Assembly: GCA_019055375.1 (NCBI GenBank)
Contig: JAHQIW010006142.1
Location: forward strand, 57,618 to 121,617
DNA from: Parelaphostrongylus tenuis
Lineage: Eukaryota; Nematoda; Chromadorea; Rhabditida; Metastrongylidae
DNA length: 64,000 nucleotides
Direction of reading: 5' to 3'
The notes beneath the pieces were generated by a model. That model made no database searches. It had not been told where the DNA came from and saw only the letters and a program-made list of their open reading frames with translations. Below, piece after piece: positions 1-12,200 of the stretch. Position 1 is the stretch's first letter. Each line of letters begins with the position of its first letter. A program made the position numbers and the translations under genes.

Positions 1-233
1 GATACTCATTTTGAATTTTCCTTCTTGATAAGACAAATTCCTATCAGTATTAACACTCACATACTGTATTCTGAAACGAATATCTACAGAATATCCTGCC
101 GGAGCGTTCACACCATTGTGACTATTCAATGGAGTGTCAGTCTGAAATGACATTGAATCAGGGACATCAGTTACCTTTTCACACAGTGATGCATGTTCTA
201 CTCTTGCCCACTGAAGTGACATTTTGTAGTGTG
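1..233 (-). CDS. Probable DEG/ENaC exon 6, open at window edge
   Basis: Acceptor TTGTAG gives two bases that complete the codon left by exon 5. The frame then stays open for 77 codons to the window edge. It includes TPLNSHNGVNAPAGYSVDIR; the GVNAPAGYSVDI part resembles the family's G-x-x-x-P-x-G ectodomain stretch. Strand and order fit. The link across a 3.6-kb intron is inferred. Confidence 0.58.
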
Positions 234-3200
234 CTACAATGAAAGCTTGATATTACTAAACAAATACGTACAGATACTTTTCCTGCCAAAAATGTAAAAA
301 GAAGGTAGAAGTATTAGAAGGCGATAAATATTATAAACGATCTCGTTTTCTGGGCAGGATTTTTTCATAGAAGTATTAGCAATAATTTGAGAGCTTGAAT
401 CCCTGGCTAGAGATCTACTTGGTCAATTTTTCATAACACCAATTATAGCGCTGTAAAATGCAAAAATTTATCTTTCTCACAACCACGTGTCCTTTTTTCT
501 TATTCCGCTTATAGTTCGCTGGACAAAACTCCTTCATTAGAGTTCTGGCTCTCATTCTATAGCACAAGCTTCGAAAAATTCCACAATGTGTTTGGTTTTT
601 GGAAAAGCTCTTTGAATCCTTGACCTCCTTTGGTCCTTTGATTTGTGATTGAAATCTCGCCAGACATCTCAAGACTGTTAGTAATCATCCGATAGCGTAA
701 TGTTTCCTGCTTATTTTCTGGCAGTGTTGCTTAGCAGAAAAAATAAGATCGAGTTTAATATTTTTAGTAAGGCTATTTACAGGCTATCCCAGAAGGTGGG
801 GCCGTAGCAGGGACGTGGGGGCGGGGAGAGGCGGGGCGATCGGTATGTTGTTATTCAACTGGGAATTTTTCCTCCACTTTGAAAGAAACTCCAGTGAACG
901 ATTGACTAAGATACTACAAAGATTTTCTGCACATTGATATGCTTTTCGGCTTCCAGCGCATTTTATGGGTGATAGAAATGAAGAAGCAAGGCGGGTGCGA
1001 AACATAATTCTGATCTGGAAGCTACAGCGTTATAGAGGAGTCTTGTCGAAAGCCGGCAACGTGACGATGTAGCCAGAAATCTAAGTTTTCGATTGGTAAT
1101 CAACACTCCTATAAAAATTTCTCTGTCCAACAAATGAGATCGGTTCTTCATTTGACGCCTTCTAATCGACTTGTACCAAATAAACATTGGGACTCAACAT
1201 ATGTATTGACATCAGTCCATGCATGAGTCGGTAAAGTGAATCAATGCGCTTGTTTTCAATGCATATTCTTCGACTCTTCAACATATCGCAGAGAATTGAA
1301 CCTTCGGCTACTCTCCGAGGATTCACGTGCTGCACAATACACCACAGAGACCTTTGCGTTTCTCCTTCCTCAAACATATCTAAACCTTTTGGAACGACGT
1401 TTGTTACATGGAACACGCCACGCGACATGGCATTCCGCCCAGCCACTGTAATTACGGTGTCGCACCTCACCGCGACCTTGTGATAGCACACGCCACAATG
1501 AAAAGAAGAGAATTTGTTTGGCAAATTGAGGTTTCGAAAGGACATTATTATTTTAATAGGCTGGATTTTTTTTTTGCGTTTTTGTGCTCATTTGAAAACT
1601 CGTCTTTTTTCTGCGTTGACTGGTAAACTATTTATTTCATGATGGAGTTAATAAGCGAGCAAATTAGGTTGCTGATGATGCACGAATGGCTGTTGGGTCC
1701 AAGTGCAAGTGAACGCATCAATCTGGCTTGGGGCGAAGACACAGTTGGCAGAAGTAAGGTGTACAGGTGGTTCAAAAAGTCTGACGAAGATGAAGCGGAA
1801 TTTTGTGCTCGCATAATCGATCTTTTGCCGGAGAAGTGGCAGGAAATGCTTGAAGTTGAAGGCGAGTATTTCGACTATTAATTTTGTCTTTGTTTAGGTG
1901 TGATAAGTGCGCAGATAAATGTTTTACATGCATTTTCTCAGAACTTTTTCCCAGCCTATTAAATGATTAGAATCTCACAAAAGAGGCTGTGTAAGGATAA
2001 TACTAGTAAAAAGAACGCCCATGCGTTGGAAAAATTTTCAATTTTTCAACGGGTAAGCCACTTCCATACGAAAAGATCATTAACTAGCTGTTAAAGAATA
2101 TCTGCCACTTTTTCAATAAATTTTTTCGCAGTCATTCGATAATTTGAAATATACAGGTTTTAAGACTGTGCTTGAATTCACATGGTGTTCTGCACTCGAA
2201 AATCTTTCTTTTTAAGTTCAAAGAAGACATTTTAGTATTAAATGGTATACTTTCGATTCAGGACAAATTATATTGCTGCAAAAAAAAAACTGAATATTAA
2301 TGGGGGACCTCTATAAACGTATTTTTACTACAGTGAACACCCAGTATCTAGAACTCTCCACTTTTCATTAAAAATTGTGTGAAATGCATATACATTCTGT
2401 GCAGCATACAACTGCTTTCCTGCTTTTTCACCAAGCAAACTTTGCAACTAGATTACGAGTGACCCATTCGGTGGCTTGAGAAATGCTGATTTTAATAGCA
2501 TTGACTTGTGAAAAAAGCCATATTCTCGCAAGGAAAGGAAGATTACGCCATGCCTTCGCAGTGCGCTTGACAACGGATTTCTCAGTATTTCTACAATATA
2601 ATTCCGATTTCAAGAACTCCACTGCTGCGAGAAGATAAATCGTTATTGAAGAACTTTAATATACGTAGTTCTAGCAGGGCGGGAAGGGGGAGGGAGGATG
2701 GGCGCCGTGGCCTAGTGGTTGCAATGTTTTCAGCGGTGCACGTGAAGCAGTGCCCCACCCCCAACTATCTCCGGCAGTTAACAACAGCGCCCTATGAAAC
2801 GCCACAGCCAGGCTGTCCTCAGGATTATAAGAAGATCCGCTCAACCAGCACTCTACGACGTTCAAGAAGAAAACGAAACAACGAATTGAATCCTAGAAGC
2901 ACTGAGATCCGCACAGTGGAAAAAATAACAGTGAAGACTGATCATTAAAGAGTCCTAAGTGTCTAAGCTCTAGTGGAAAGCGTCTTCATATCTCTCAGAA
3001 TTTCTCCCTATTTTATTACGAAAATCACACAATGGAATGAAAACTCAATCCCAGTTTTTTCACACTCAATTCGACGATTTTGTAGAACTGATATTTGAAA
3101 GCACATTTTCTGCCATGTGTGCCTTTTAGAAGAAAGTCATACAATGAATTTTTTTGCGCGTAGCCGGAGTAGCCTTGATAAATGTTTCGTTCGTCAATGT

Positions 3201-6200
3201 GAAAAGCAATTTTTTTAGAAAAATACACTGCAAATAATCACTACTCTCTGCTTTTTCTGCAGAGTATTAAAAGGCCAATAAAGTAAAGTAATTCAAACTC
3301 GCATTTCACTCTTTCCAAAAGGGCGTGCTAATATTTTATCTCACATAACTGGAATTATAGACGATGCATCGGTTGTTGAAATTTACCTGGTTGTACATTA
3401 GAATCTTAAGGCCTGGAATTGAATTTGTGCGAAAATGATTGGTACATGCATCAATACGTTCGTACGTCTCAACATTCAATAGAAGACGAAGAGAGTGGTC
3501 AACTCCTGAATATCAAAGGAGATTTACTTTTGTGTTGAGTTTCTAGATTTATCAGTGTTTTCAAATTTCGAGAGGATAGCTCTAATATTTGACAACTGAA
3601 AAATTTTATCCTTCATTGAACTCTGCCGTACAAAAGAGAAAGAAACCATTTCTGGAATGACTGCCATATAATTCTGTTTCGTATTAATGTTGTGGTTGAA
3701 AGGACTTTAATTCATCTACTTGCAGGAACCACACGCTAGTCAACCCTTTGTGTAAGGCAGGGACACGCACTAGTCCCCCTTCCCCCTCGCAGGGTTCATT
3801 TTACTTATTAGGAAATCAAGGAGAAAAAAGCCGTACAACTTGGGAAAAGCCGATGAGTAAGAAAAATCTAGTTACCACTTCCGACCACTTCTAGTGGACG
3901 TTTTGGATCTGTATTGATAGCCCAGCAAAGTCCAGACAGAGTCCACACGGGTTTGAAGTCGCTCAATCGACAACTAGTTCCGTTCGGCCAAGTGCATCTA
4001 GTATGAAACGAAATGACTTCTTTCTTGATTTGATGTTCTATTTGAAAGCACATGACCAAGTGATCGGAGTTTCACAAACCCCAAGATCATCCTTGATTTC
4101 CAGTGAGCAGCGCTTCGAAGAAAACGCACTGCATCCATGTCCCATGCTTTCTCAAGCACCTATATAGACTAGTTTCTAACACTTCGTGTTTTCCAATTTC
4201 ACCAGTGATGTGATGCTTGAGATTTGTATTCAACGTTATCGAAGCAAAAAGAAAAATGATAAAGAATGAATTTATTATGAAAAATTTGTAAAAGTACCGC
4301 ACCTCTTCGAATACGCTTCTTGGATTCCCTGATATCGACTTTATTGAACCTTTATTAGATCGTGCTCTCCTATTCAGTATCCTAGCACCCGTAATATATG
4401 TTAACCTTAAGCAGAGCAAGTAACATTATGTTCACGAAACTTTTTACATTGTTAATTCAGTTATTTTGTCGAGATCAGTCTCAAAGCGCAGGTCAAAACG
4501 GTGATTATGTGCTCAAAGGTAGATCTAATTCCATAAACAGTACGTATCTCAAGAAGGTGACCTTAAGGACAAAAGTTCACAACAGTGATATTAACTGTTT
4601 ACAAGAATGGGGCGCCGTGGCCGAGTAGTTGTGATGCTCGTTGTGGCACCCGTTGAGCCGAGTTCCACTACGAACACCTTTGGACATTTAACAACGAACG
4701 CCCTGTGGAATACCGCAGTCAGACTATCCTCGAGATTGTGAGGACATGTGCTCAACCAGTATTCTACAACGCTCAAGAAGATGACGAAAAAGAAGAACTG
4801 AATGTTAGAATGCTGAAATCCGCACAGTAAAAAAGACACTGTGGAAACGAATCATAAAGTGTCTAACGTGTTTGAAAGAATACTGTATTGGGTTGGTGAA
4901 AAAGTAATGATGGTTTATACACTGTTGAACTTTGACACTGGAATAAATTCTTGAATAAATGCGATATTGTTATGTATCATTTTGATGCGCATTCTCCATC
5001 TATGTTTTGTTGCTAATGATGTATTACTTGCTGTTTGTTTCTTTTTATTGTAAACATTGGAAAGGATGTTGGTTGGTGCAAAAATAATTGCGTTCAAGAT
5101 CGTGAGGTTAAAATGGTTCGTAAAGACCAGAGACAACTCTGAACAATAGCAGAAGTTGTGGCCAAGAACTGCTAGCAAAGACACAGTGCAGTGGTAATTT
5201 AAAGAAAATCCGGAAAGAGACGCATTTTGACAATGCATTGTCGGCCTTACATTTGTATCACTCATCAGAAGTCATGAGACCAATCTCCGAAGCTATTTTC
5301 TTCAGATTACATGCGATGTTGCACACTCAACGTCGACCATTCTACGGTCGCTCGCTATTTGAGGCAAATTGGGAGGGTGAAAAAGGTTGGTAGGAGAGAA
5401 GATTTGATTACAGCTAACCGACGGCCACACGTGGTACAACGAGCGCTTCAAAATTGAATTAATTAGGCTACAAAGTTTTGCCTTACCTTCATATTTTTCG
5501 TAAATCGCGCTCCACCAACTACCACTTCTTCAAGAGTCTTAACAACTTCTTACGCGGAAAATGCATCCACAATCAACAACACAGTACAACTTCTTGAGCT
5601 GAAAAACGCTTCTATAATCAATAGGATCATTGATAGCGGGGAACAGGTAGGCCGGTAATATAGTGAGAAGATCAGGGGACAGATGGACGAAATGAACTGT
5701 AGAGTGGGCGCCACAAAAATCTACTCGTTTCTAAGGACGCCACCTACACTTTGGGCGGATATGTTCGTGAGAAGATTAATCAGCTATATTCATATCTGTA
5801 TTCGCATCAGCTGTATTCGTATCTGCCCATACTCTAAAGATCACGGTACAAAACTCGCGTCAGTGGCCATGCCCGAATGAATCCACCGTTACGGACGGCA
5901 ATCGCGAGAAGACGGAACGAATGAAAGATGTGCTGGGGTCCGCACAATTGTGAAGACGTACTGCCCAAGTAGCCAGGTCTCCAAGTAATCAACAGGAGGC
6001 AGAAAATGCTTTTCAAAAGTGTCGAATTTCGAGCCGCCAATTTTTATGCTAGAAGAATATCTCGTTGGAGAAAATGTGTTGATTGTAATGGTTTCTTTGT
6101 TGATTAATAAAGATGTGTTTCAGCCTAGTTATAACCATTTAAAATTCGTCTAAAACTTCCTTTACTTTTGCATCAACCTAATAACTACTTGTATAGTTTT

Positions 6201-9200
6201 GCAACCCAAACTAAATATTGGCATTGACTCCAACAGAACTATTGCTCTCCCAATTCTGTGGAGGCTAATATAGTGGTGTGTTACGTGTACGATTCAGTCT
6301 GTAAACATTTTCGTAGCCCACAACCGCTGTGAATGTTTGCAGCTGGATAACATAAGCTACAGACACTCCGCATTTTGTAAGCAAGCACTTCTAGCGCCGT
6401 TTCCTGATGATCATTCATTCATTCGTTGCCAATCACCTGCATCACCTGTCGTCCCCGTGATCGTCGAGTAACTCGAGCGGGTGCCAGCAACACTTCCATT
6501 TTATCCTATCGCGTGCAAGAGTAGCCCAGTGGGTTTTCGTCGCTCTAGGGGCTCGCTGAGAATCATATTTCTCTTCTATACTTTTGGTGAAAAAATCGGA
6601 CCAACGGGTCGGTGATCTTCCTGTAGAGCGCTTGATATCCCGAGTAATCCTAACGGCTCTCGTCCATCGGTTGTCGTTGATGCGCATGCACGTGTCCGGC
6701 CACCTTATTTTCGATATCTTGGCGTGTAGAACAACGTCTCTAATTTTCGATCCTTAACGTAGGTCGGGACTTCGGATTTTTTTCTCTTATTTGCGAGATA
6801 CAGGGTACTCTTAGCGTTAACCTTTTCAGTGCGCTCTCAATAACGCCAAGTGAACTTTTATCCTGCTTATGTAGCTACCAGGTTTCTGCCGCTTACGTTA
6901 GAGCAGGGATAATCGTCGAGTCAAAAAAGTGGGCACGGAGTCGGATGTTCTTTGACCTCTTCACTACATCTTCGATGCTCCGAAACTTTCCCCGAGCCGC
7001 TCGTTTCCTCCTGCTCAAATCTGGAACTAGGTCGATCATTATGTTGATTTCACGACCAAGATAGACGTAACTGGAACATCCGAAAATGTTCCTTTAGTTG
7101 GGCGCGAATGGGGCATACAAAACCCATCCGTTCCTTATGAACATCGTTTTCATAATTTGTTGAAGACCAATCTTTACACAGACGTTGTCGAAATCAGTCA
7201 ACATTCGTTTTGCTTGGCTGTTGCTTGGTGTTATAGGGCCGATATCATCAGCAAAGTGAAGATGGTTCAATTATCGACCGCCAATTATTACTCCCAAATC
7301 GTCCCATTGCAATGTTCGCATGACGTTTTGGAGGGTAGCAGTGAATATATTTGGCGAAACTGAATCGCCTTGTCAAACGATCTTCTTACGCCAATGGTGA
7401 TATTGTTGTAGAATGGAGATGTTTTGGTCGTGAAATCTTATAAAGCTCACGAAGGATCATTATGCACCGAGTAGGGACGATCTGGTTATGCGGAGCCTTT
7501 ATAACCTCTTCTGTTTCCACTGAATCAGAAGCTTTCTTCAGATCGCTGAAAGTGAGACAGAGTTGTTGTTTCTTCTCTCGTGAAACTTCAATAAGTTTTG
7601 TGATCATGTAGATGTGGTCTGTGGTACTGAATCTTCCGTTGCCAATTTTTCAAGCGACTTACCAGAAATGTTAGCGAATTTTTTCTTTGGACATCATGCT
7701 GATTTTGTAATAAGTAATATTTTTTGGTAGTGTAACTTTTCAGCCAAACGCTCTGTTTATGGCATCTTCAGCCTGACTGAGATGTAAAACATGTCTAAGC
7801 TTCATGCTCAAATAGACGCCTTTTCCTAAAGTGTATCTAAGTTTTTGTGAAGACTGCCTTCCTTGCCTCCATAAACGTGTGCATTCGAATAAATAGTGTG
7901 ATAGAAAGTTTCGAGCTCTTTCAGAGGTCTGCTAGGTCATCTCCAGTGACAAACGAACGTTTCGACCTTCTCGCAAGCCTCTATGAATAATATCACAATC
8001 CTGCTTTGCTACTTGAAATTGATATAATGACTTTATAGCCAGCAAAGCAAAATTTTGGGAGAAGTTTGCGATCAGTGTGTGGATCTGGTCCACATAAGCT
8101 GAATGACTTTACAAATTAGTACGTTGATGTGATGAGCAAGTTTCGGCAAGACAGTCTCCTTATTGAATCCTTTTCTTCTCTATAAATTGAGGGGTTCCGT
8201 AGATAAACTATGCTATCCTTTTATAGGTGAGATAACTGTTCTCCACAGTTCGCGTTTGAAATAGATCAGATTTTGGTGGACTTTCCTGACTACTTTGCAG
8301 CGAGCGTGGTTCAGGACGACAAGTTCCTAAAGACTATCCTTATAAATTACTAGCAGCTTAGTTAGGATGTGGAAATGACACAGAACTCATAGTGATGATT
8401 ATGGTCCGTTTGCTCAAGGAAATAGGTTCCAAGAAAATGGGCCATGTTTTTAGATATCTGCTACGGAGTAGTCCTGAAAAATGATATAAGGCATGACGAA
8501 AAACTAGACGGTCGTCGGGAAAAAAATTTGCCTGTTATCACATATCCTGGCACATAAGCCTGCGCATAATCTTTTGCACATGTGAGCTCTTTTTACTTGA
8601 AGACATGGGGAACCCAACACCATCGATAATTATTGTCTTCACATCAAAAAGCTTCCATATAGTGATCGTTATGTGAACAACTATCCAACGAGGTGTTTTT
8701 ATTTATATTTTGGAGTTTTTTCGTCCTTCTTTTAGGACGTGCCATGTGTTATGATTACAGTTATGAAAACTAATCAGACTGGTTCAATAAAATTTTCACT
8801 ATGCTTTTTCTGGGGTCTATATTAACTCCACGGTTCATATTTTATCTGGAAAACGAGCGAAATGTAGGCCTAGAAACACGACAGCTCTCATTACGCTCCC
8901 CACAGCTGCTTTCCCACCAAAAAACTAACAAAGTGCTCATATTTGTGTTGCGTGAATGACGAACATTAACACATAGCACCACGACGACGAAAGAGTGTAA
9001 ACAATCGACTGGCTAGATTGGCCTTAAAAATGGCGAAGACTTGGAAACGTCAGCTGAATAAAAGTTACTGATTAATTTTGTGTAATTGGCTTAGTCAACA
9101 AGGACAATATAATCAATTCGTAGAACTCAATGCTTCCTTGCCTACAACTGACGGCAATTTCTTGTAGTTTAAATCATCGAAGAAGTTAAGTGTTTTACAG

Positions 9201-12200
9201 ACCTATGAAAGAAAACTCGTCTTGAAGAAATTAAGATAATTAGATTTGTCAGATTTGGGTGTTAGGGCGGTGGAGGTAGAAATGTCCCGGGATATCACTT
9301 TGATTTGCTGGGATAATTTTCATTTGTTTGACTGCCTACCTATGTAATTTAAATTCGCAATGGAGAAAAAAGAAGGAAAAAAAAACAACTTATGGGTTAG
9401 CCAGTTATAGCCGCGAAAAGAAAAAATATCAATAATCAACGGAAAAAATCAATGAAGAATGCTCAACATGACTTAAAGCATAGAAAAATCGCCTCTCCTG
9501 GGCAATTCGGAAACCGACTAATTATCAACTTCGGTATTCTTCAATAATCCATTTTTTTTTTGTAAGCCATACACGAGGTGACTGAATTACAAAATTTTGT
9601 GGTAGGTGATGTTTCGGCGATTTCGCCTTCTTGAGAGCCTGGAAAGAGCAGTATGTCCAAATGGTAGTCTGCCAGATGCCCCCATTACTCCAGCAGAAAG
9701 AAATCGTCAAACTTAAATTTCAGACGCATCGAGCCAATACCCTTTTCTTTGATATACTCACCGCTTTTTTGTGTTCGCCACTGAGTTGTTCCAGTGGGGA
9801 CCAACAGTGAGAAAACATGGACTGCTAGTGTACATCTCGCATCAAAATTACAATCTTATAAACTGTGTTATATCACGTGTGATAGAGAGGCATTCTTCCC
9901 TACGGTGCAAGCTCGAAATCACGGGGCTAAACCAAAATGCCTCCAAAATCTTGCTTGACGAAAAACCACACCCAGTTTTGATAGGGAGCTCGTCCCATCA
10001 GGTAGAAAAATGTTTCGTGTCACAGTAACCCTTGATTTTCTTTGCACATTGCTCTATGGGATTTCGCTAATCCTCGATAGCGGTGTTGTACCTTATTGAA
10101 GCCGTCTTTTACGATATATCGAAAGCGCTCAAATCTGGATTTTTTAATAGTGGTTTTTCTAAAACAGTTTTTCCTAAAATTCTTTTCTACTGCACTATAG
10201 GAGCAAAAAAATAAAATTGAGTTTCACGCGCTGTGTGTTTTTGTTGCACAGAGCTTTTCCTTACAAATTTAGTATCATTCAATAACTCAAATCTTGATGA
10301 TTTTTATAGTTTATGAAAAGGCATTTTTAGATTGCTGTTCTAGCTAGCCAAAAGAAAGTTGACCTCAAGTCATGAAGTTATTGATGACTACTGAAACTTA
10401 AGAAAAACAGAACCGAGGTGGATGCCAAAGGGCTCAAATGGTTGGAGACAACAGAAATGATTCGAGTTTCTGAAAGGCTGTTGATCATTCCACACATCTC
10501 GCTTAATTGCTGGCGACATTTTTGTGACCGCGCACACTTTTTATAAGCGGCACTCTCACGCCACTTGACTGCCTTCGGTAGTAGAACGCAGTGAGAAGGT
10601 ACAATCCTTCAAATTAACGAGCGCCAGGTTAAAATCTGTATTTTGCGAGTTATCAAATGATTACAACATCTCTAGCAAACAGTGAATAGTGTGTCTGGAT
10701 AAAAATATGCACAAGCGGAAACGACCAGACAAGTTCGTACCCAGAAAGGTGCGCACCTCCTGAGTGGATTAAGTGAATAGAGTGATATATGTTGAGTTTG
10801 TGCGTGCCCTCTTAACTAGCAACTGTCTCACTTACATAAAATAGACTTGTTCAAAAGCAGTTTTCTTTAAATCATTAGCTAAACCAAATAGCTCTTCTCG
10901 TCTTATACAGGCACAATCATCTTTGCTACACAAGCTATTGATTAGATTTAAAAAGTACGGCAAGAAATTTTCGCATGGAACGATGAAGAATCGAACAAAA
11001 TCAGAATAAATACCCTTACTGCAGACTCTAAAGACAAGAATTTTTGCATGAAAAAATATAGTGTTGATTATAACGGTAGCAGATGCACTCACTTTAGGTT
11101 TTAAGTCTCAAGAATAATCAAATTCTACAGTTGAATAAAAATCAGTCCAGCTTTGATTTGAACGAAATGATATGTGAACGGGGAAAAATTCACCTGAATT
11201 GATTATTGTTACAAATAGCTATCGTTGGAAATGTGATCGCTGATGCATACTGAGCATCGATATTAGTGGCAACCGGAGCCGAATGGAATAATTTTATTTG
11301 AGAGTAGATTTGAATCAATGCCAAAACCACAAACACAATTATAATAAAGCACCATATATATCTGAAAAGAGCAACCTTAAAAATTCTAGTACAGGTCAAA
11401 ATTCCCGACATTACAAAAATCTAAGCGAACTGAGTGGTGAGCAAAAATGCGACCTTAGGCAGGAGTCAAACCCGCGTTTCATCCATACGGGGACGTGTGG
11501 TACTAGTACACCACCAAGGTACATTCGCTGCATCACTCATTCTTCAATATCTCTATATTAGCTGTCAGCCACCAACTTTTTAACAGGTTTGGTCTGGTAT
11601 GCAATTTCGCTCTATAAATCGAGATGAGCTGACAGCCAATGTGATAAGTAATACTAGAAACTTTTGGTGCTTTTACTGCCATTTCACAGTGTTATGATGT
11701 TTCATCACGGGAGTAGAAGGACGTATTTTTACACACCACTCAATTTTCTTAGGCATTTATGAAACATCATAACACTGTGAAAAAGCGGTAAAAACACTAA
11801 GGATTTCAAGTATTGCAAAAATCATTCTACTATAATATTTTTAGTATTGTTTCACGAATGCTGGCAGATGTAATGTTAGAAGGATTGCTATTTGTTAAAT
11901 TTTAACTTGCCTGGACCACGGATCATTCGCCTTTAAATGACGTACACCGTCCATATTTGCTTCTAGAATAATATCGAGAAAGCTATTTTTCTTTGTTTCT
12001 ACCTCAAATAATCCAGAGTCAGTTTCTGAAAAAGGATTTGTTTAGTTCATGAGATTATTTTAGTACTGATTGTATCAGTTCGCGAGATATAATAGAATAA
12101 GACTATCTTCAAAATATTACTTTTCTGAGCGTAGAAATGAATCTGGTTTACATGAACATGCATGAATTTGTAGCAATCGAAATATGTGTTATGTAACAAC

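Larger units (their letters stand above)
234..3875 (-). other. DEG/ENaC intron 5, filled with repeats
   Basis: A 3.6-kb intron holding repeat A copies near 310-420 and 785-1165, a deleted mariner at 1555-1965 and a SINE-2 copy at 2697-2960. A minus-strand reading frame at 2428-2622 (RTAKAWRNLPFLARIWLF) looks protein-like but shows no family motif. Other stretches show nothing. Confidence 0.5.
3998..10835 (-). other. DEG/ENaC intron 4 (6.8 kb), mobile-element rich
   Basis: Holds a SINE-2 copy, mariner fragments with an RTE-1 insertion, and a decayed RTE-2. The stretches 8000-10130 and 10270-10830 show no convincing exon or repeat. A minus frame at 4087-4419 and a plus frame at 9771-10028 are unassigned and may be chance. 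A weak repeat A relic may lie near 10130-10270. Confidence 0.5.

Noticed and set aside
4087..4419. 110-codon minus frame as an extra DEG/ENaC exon
   Set aside because: It lies between exons 4 and 5, which already join in phase. Its sequence has no channel motif.
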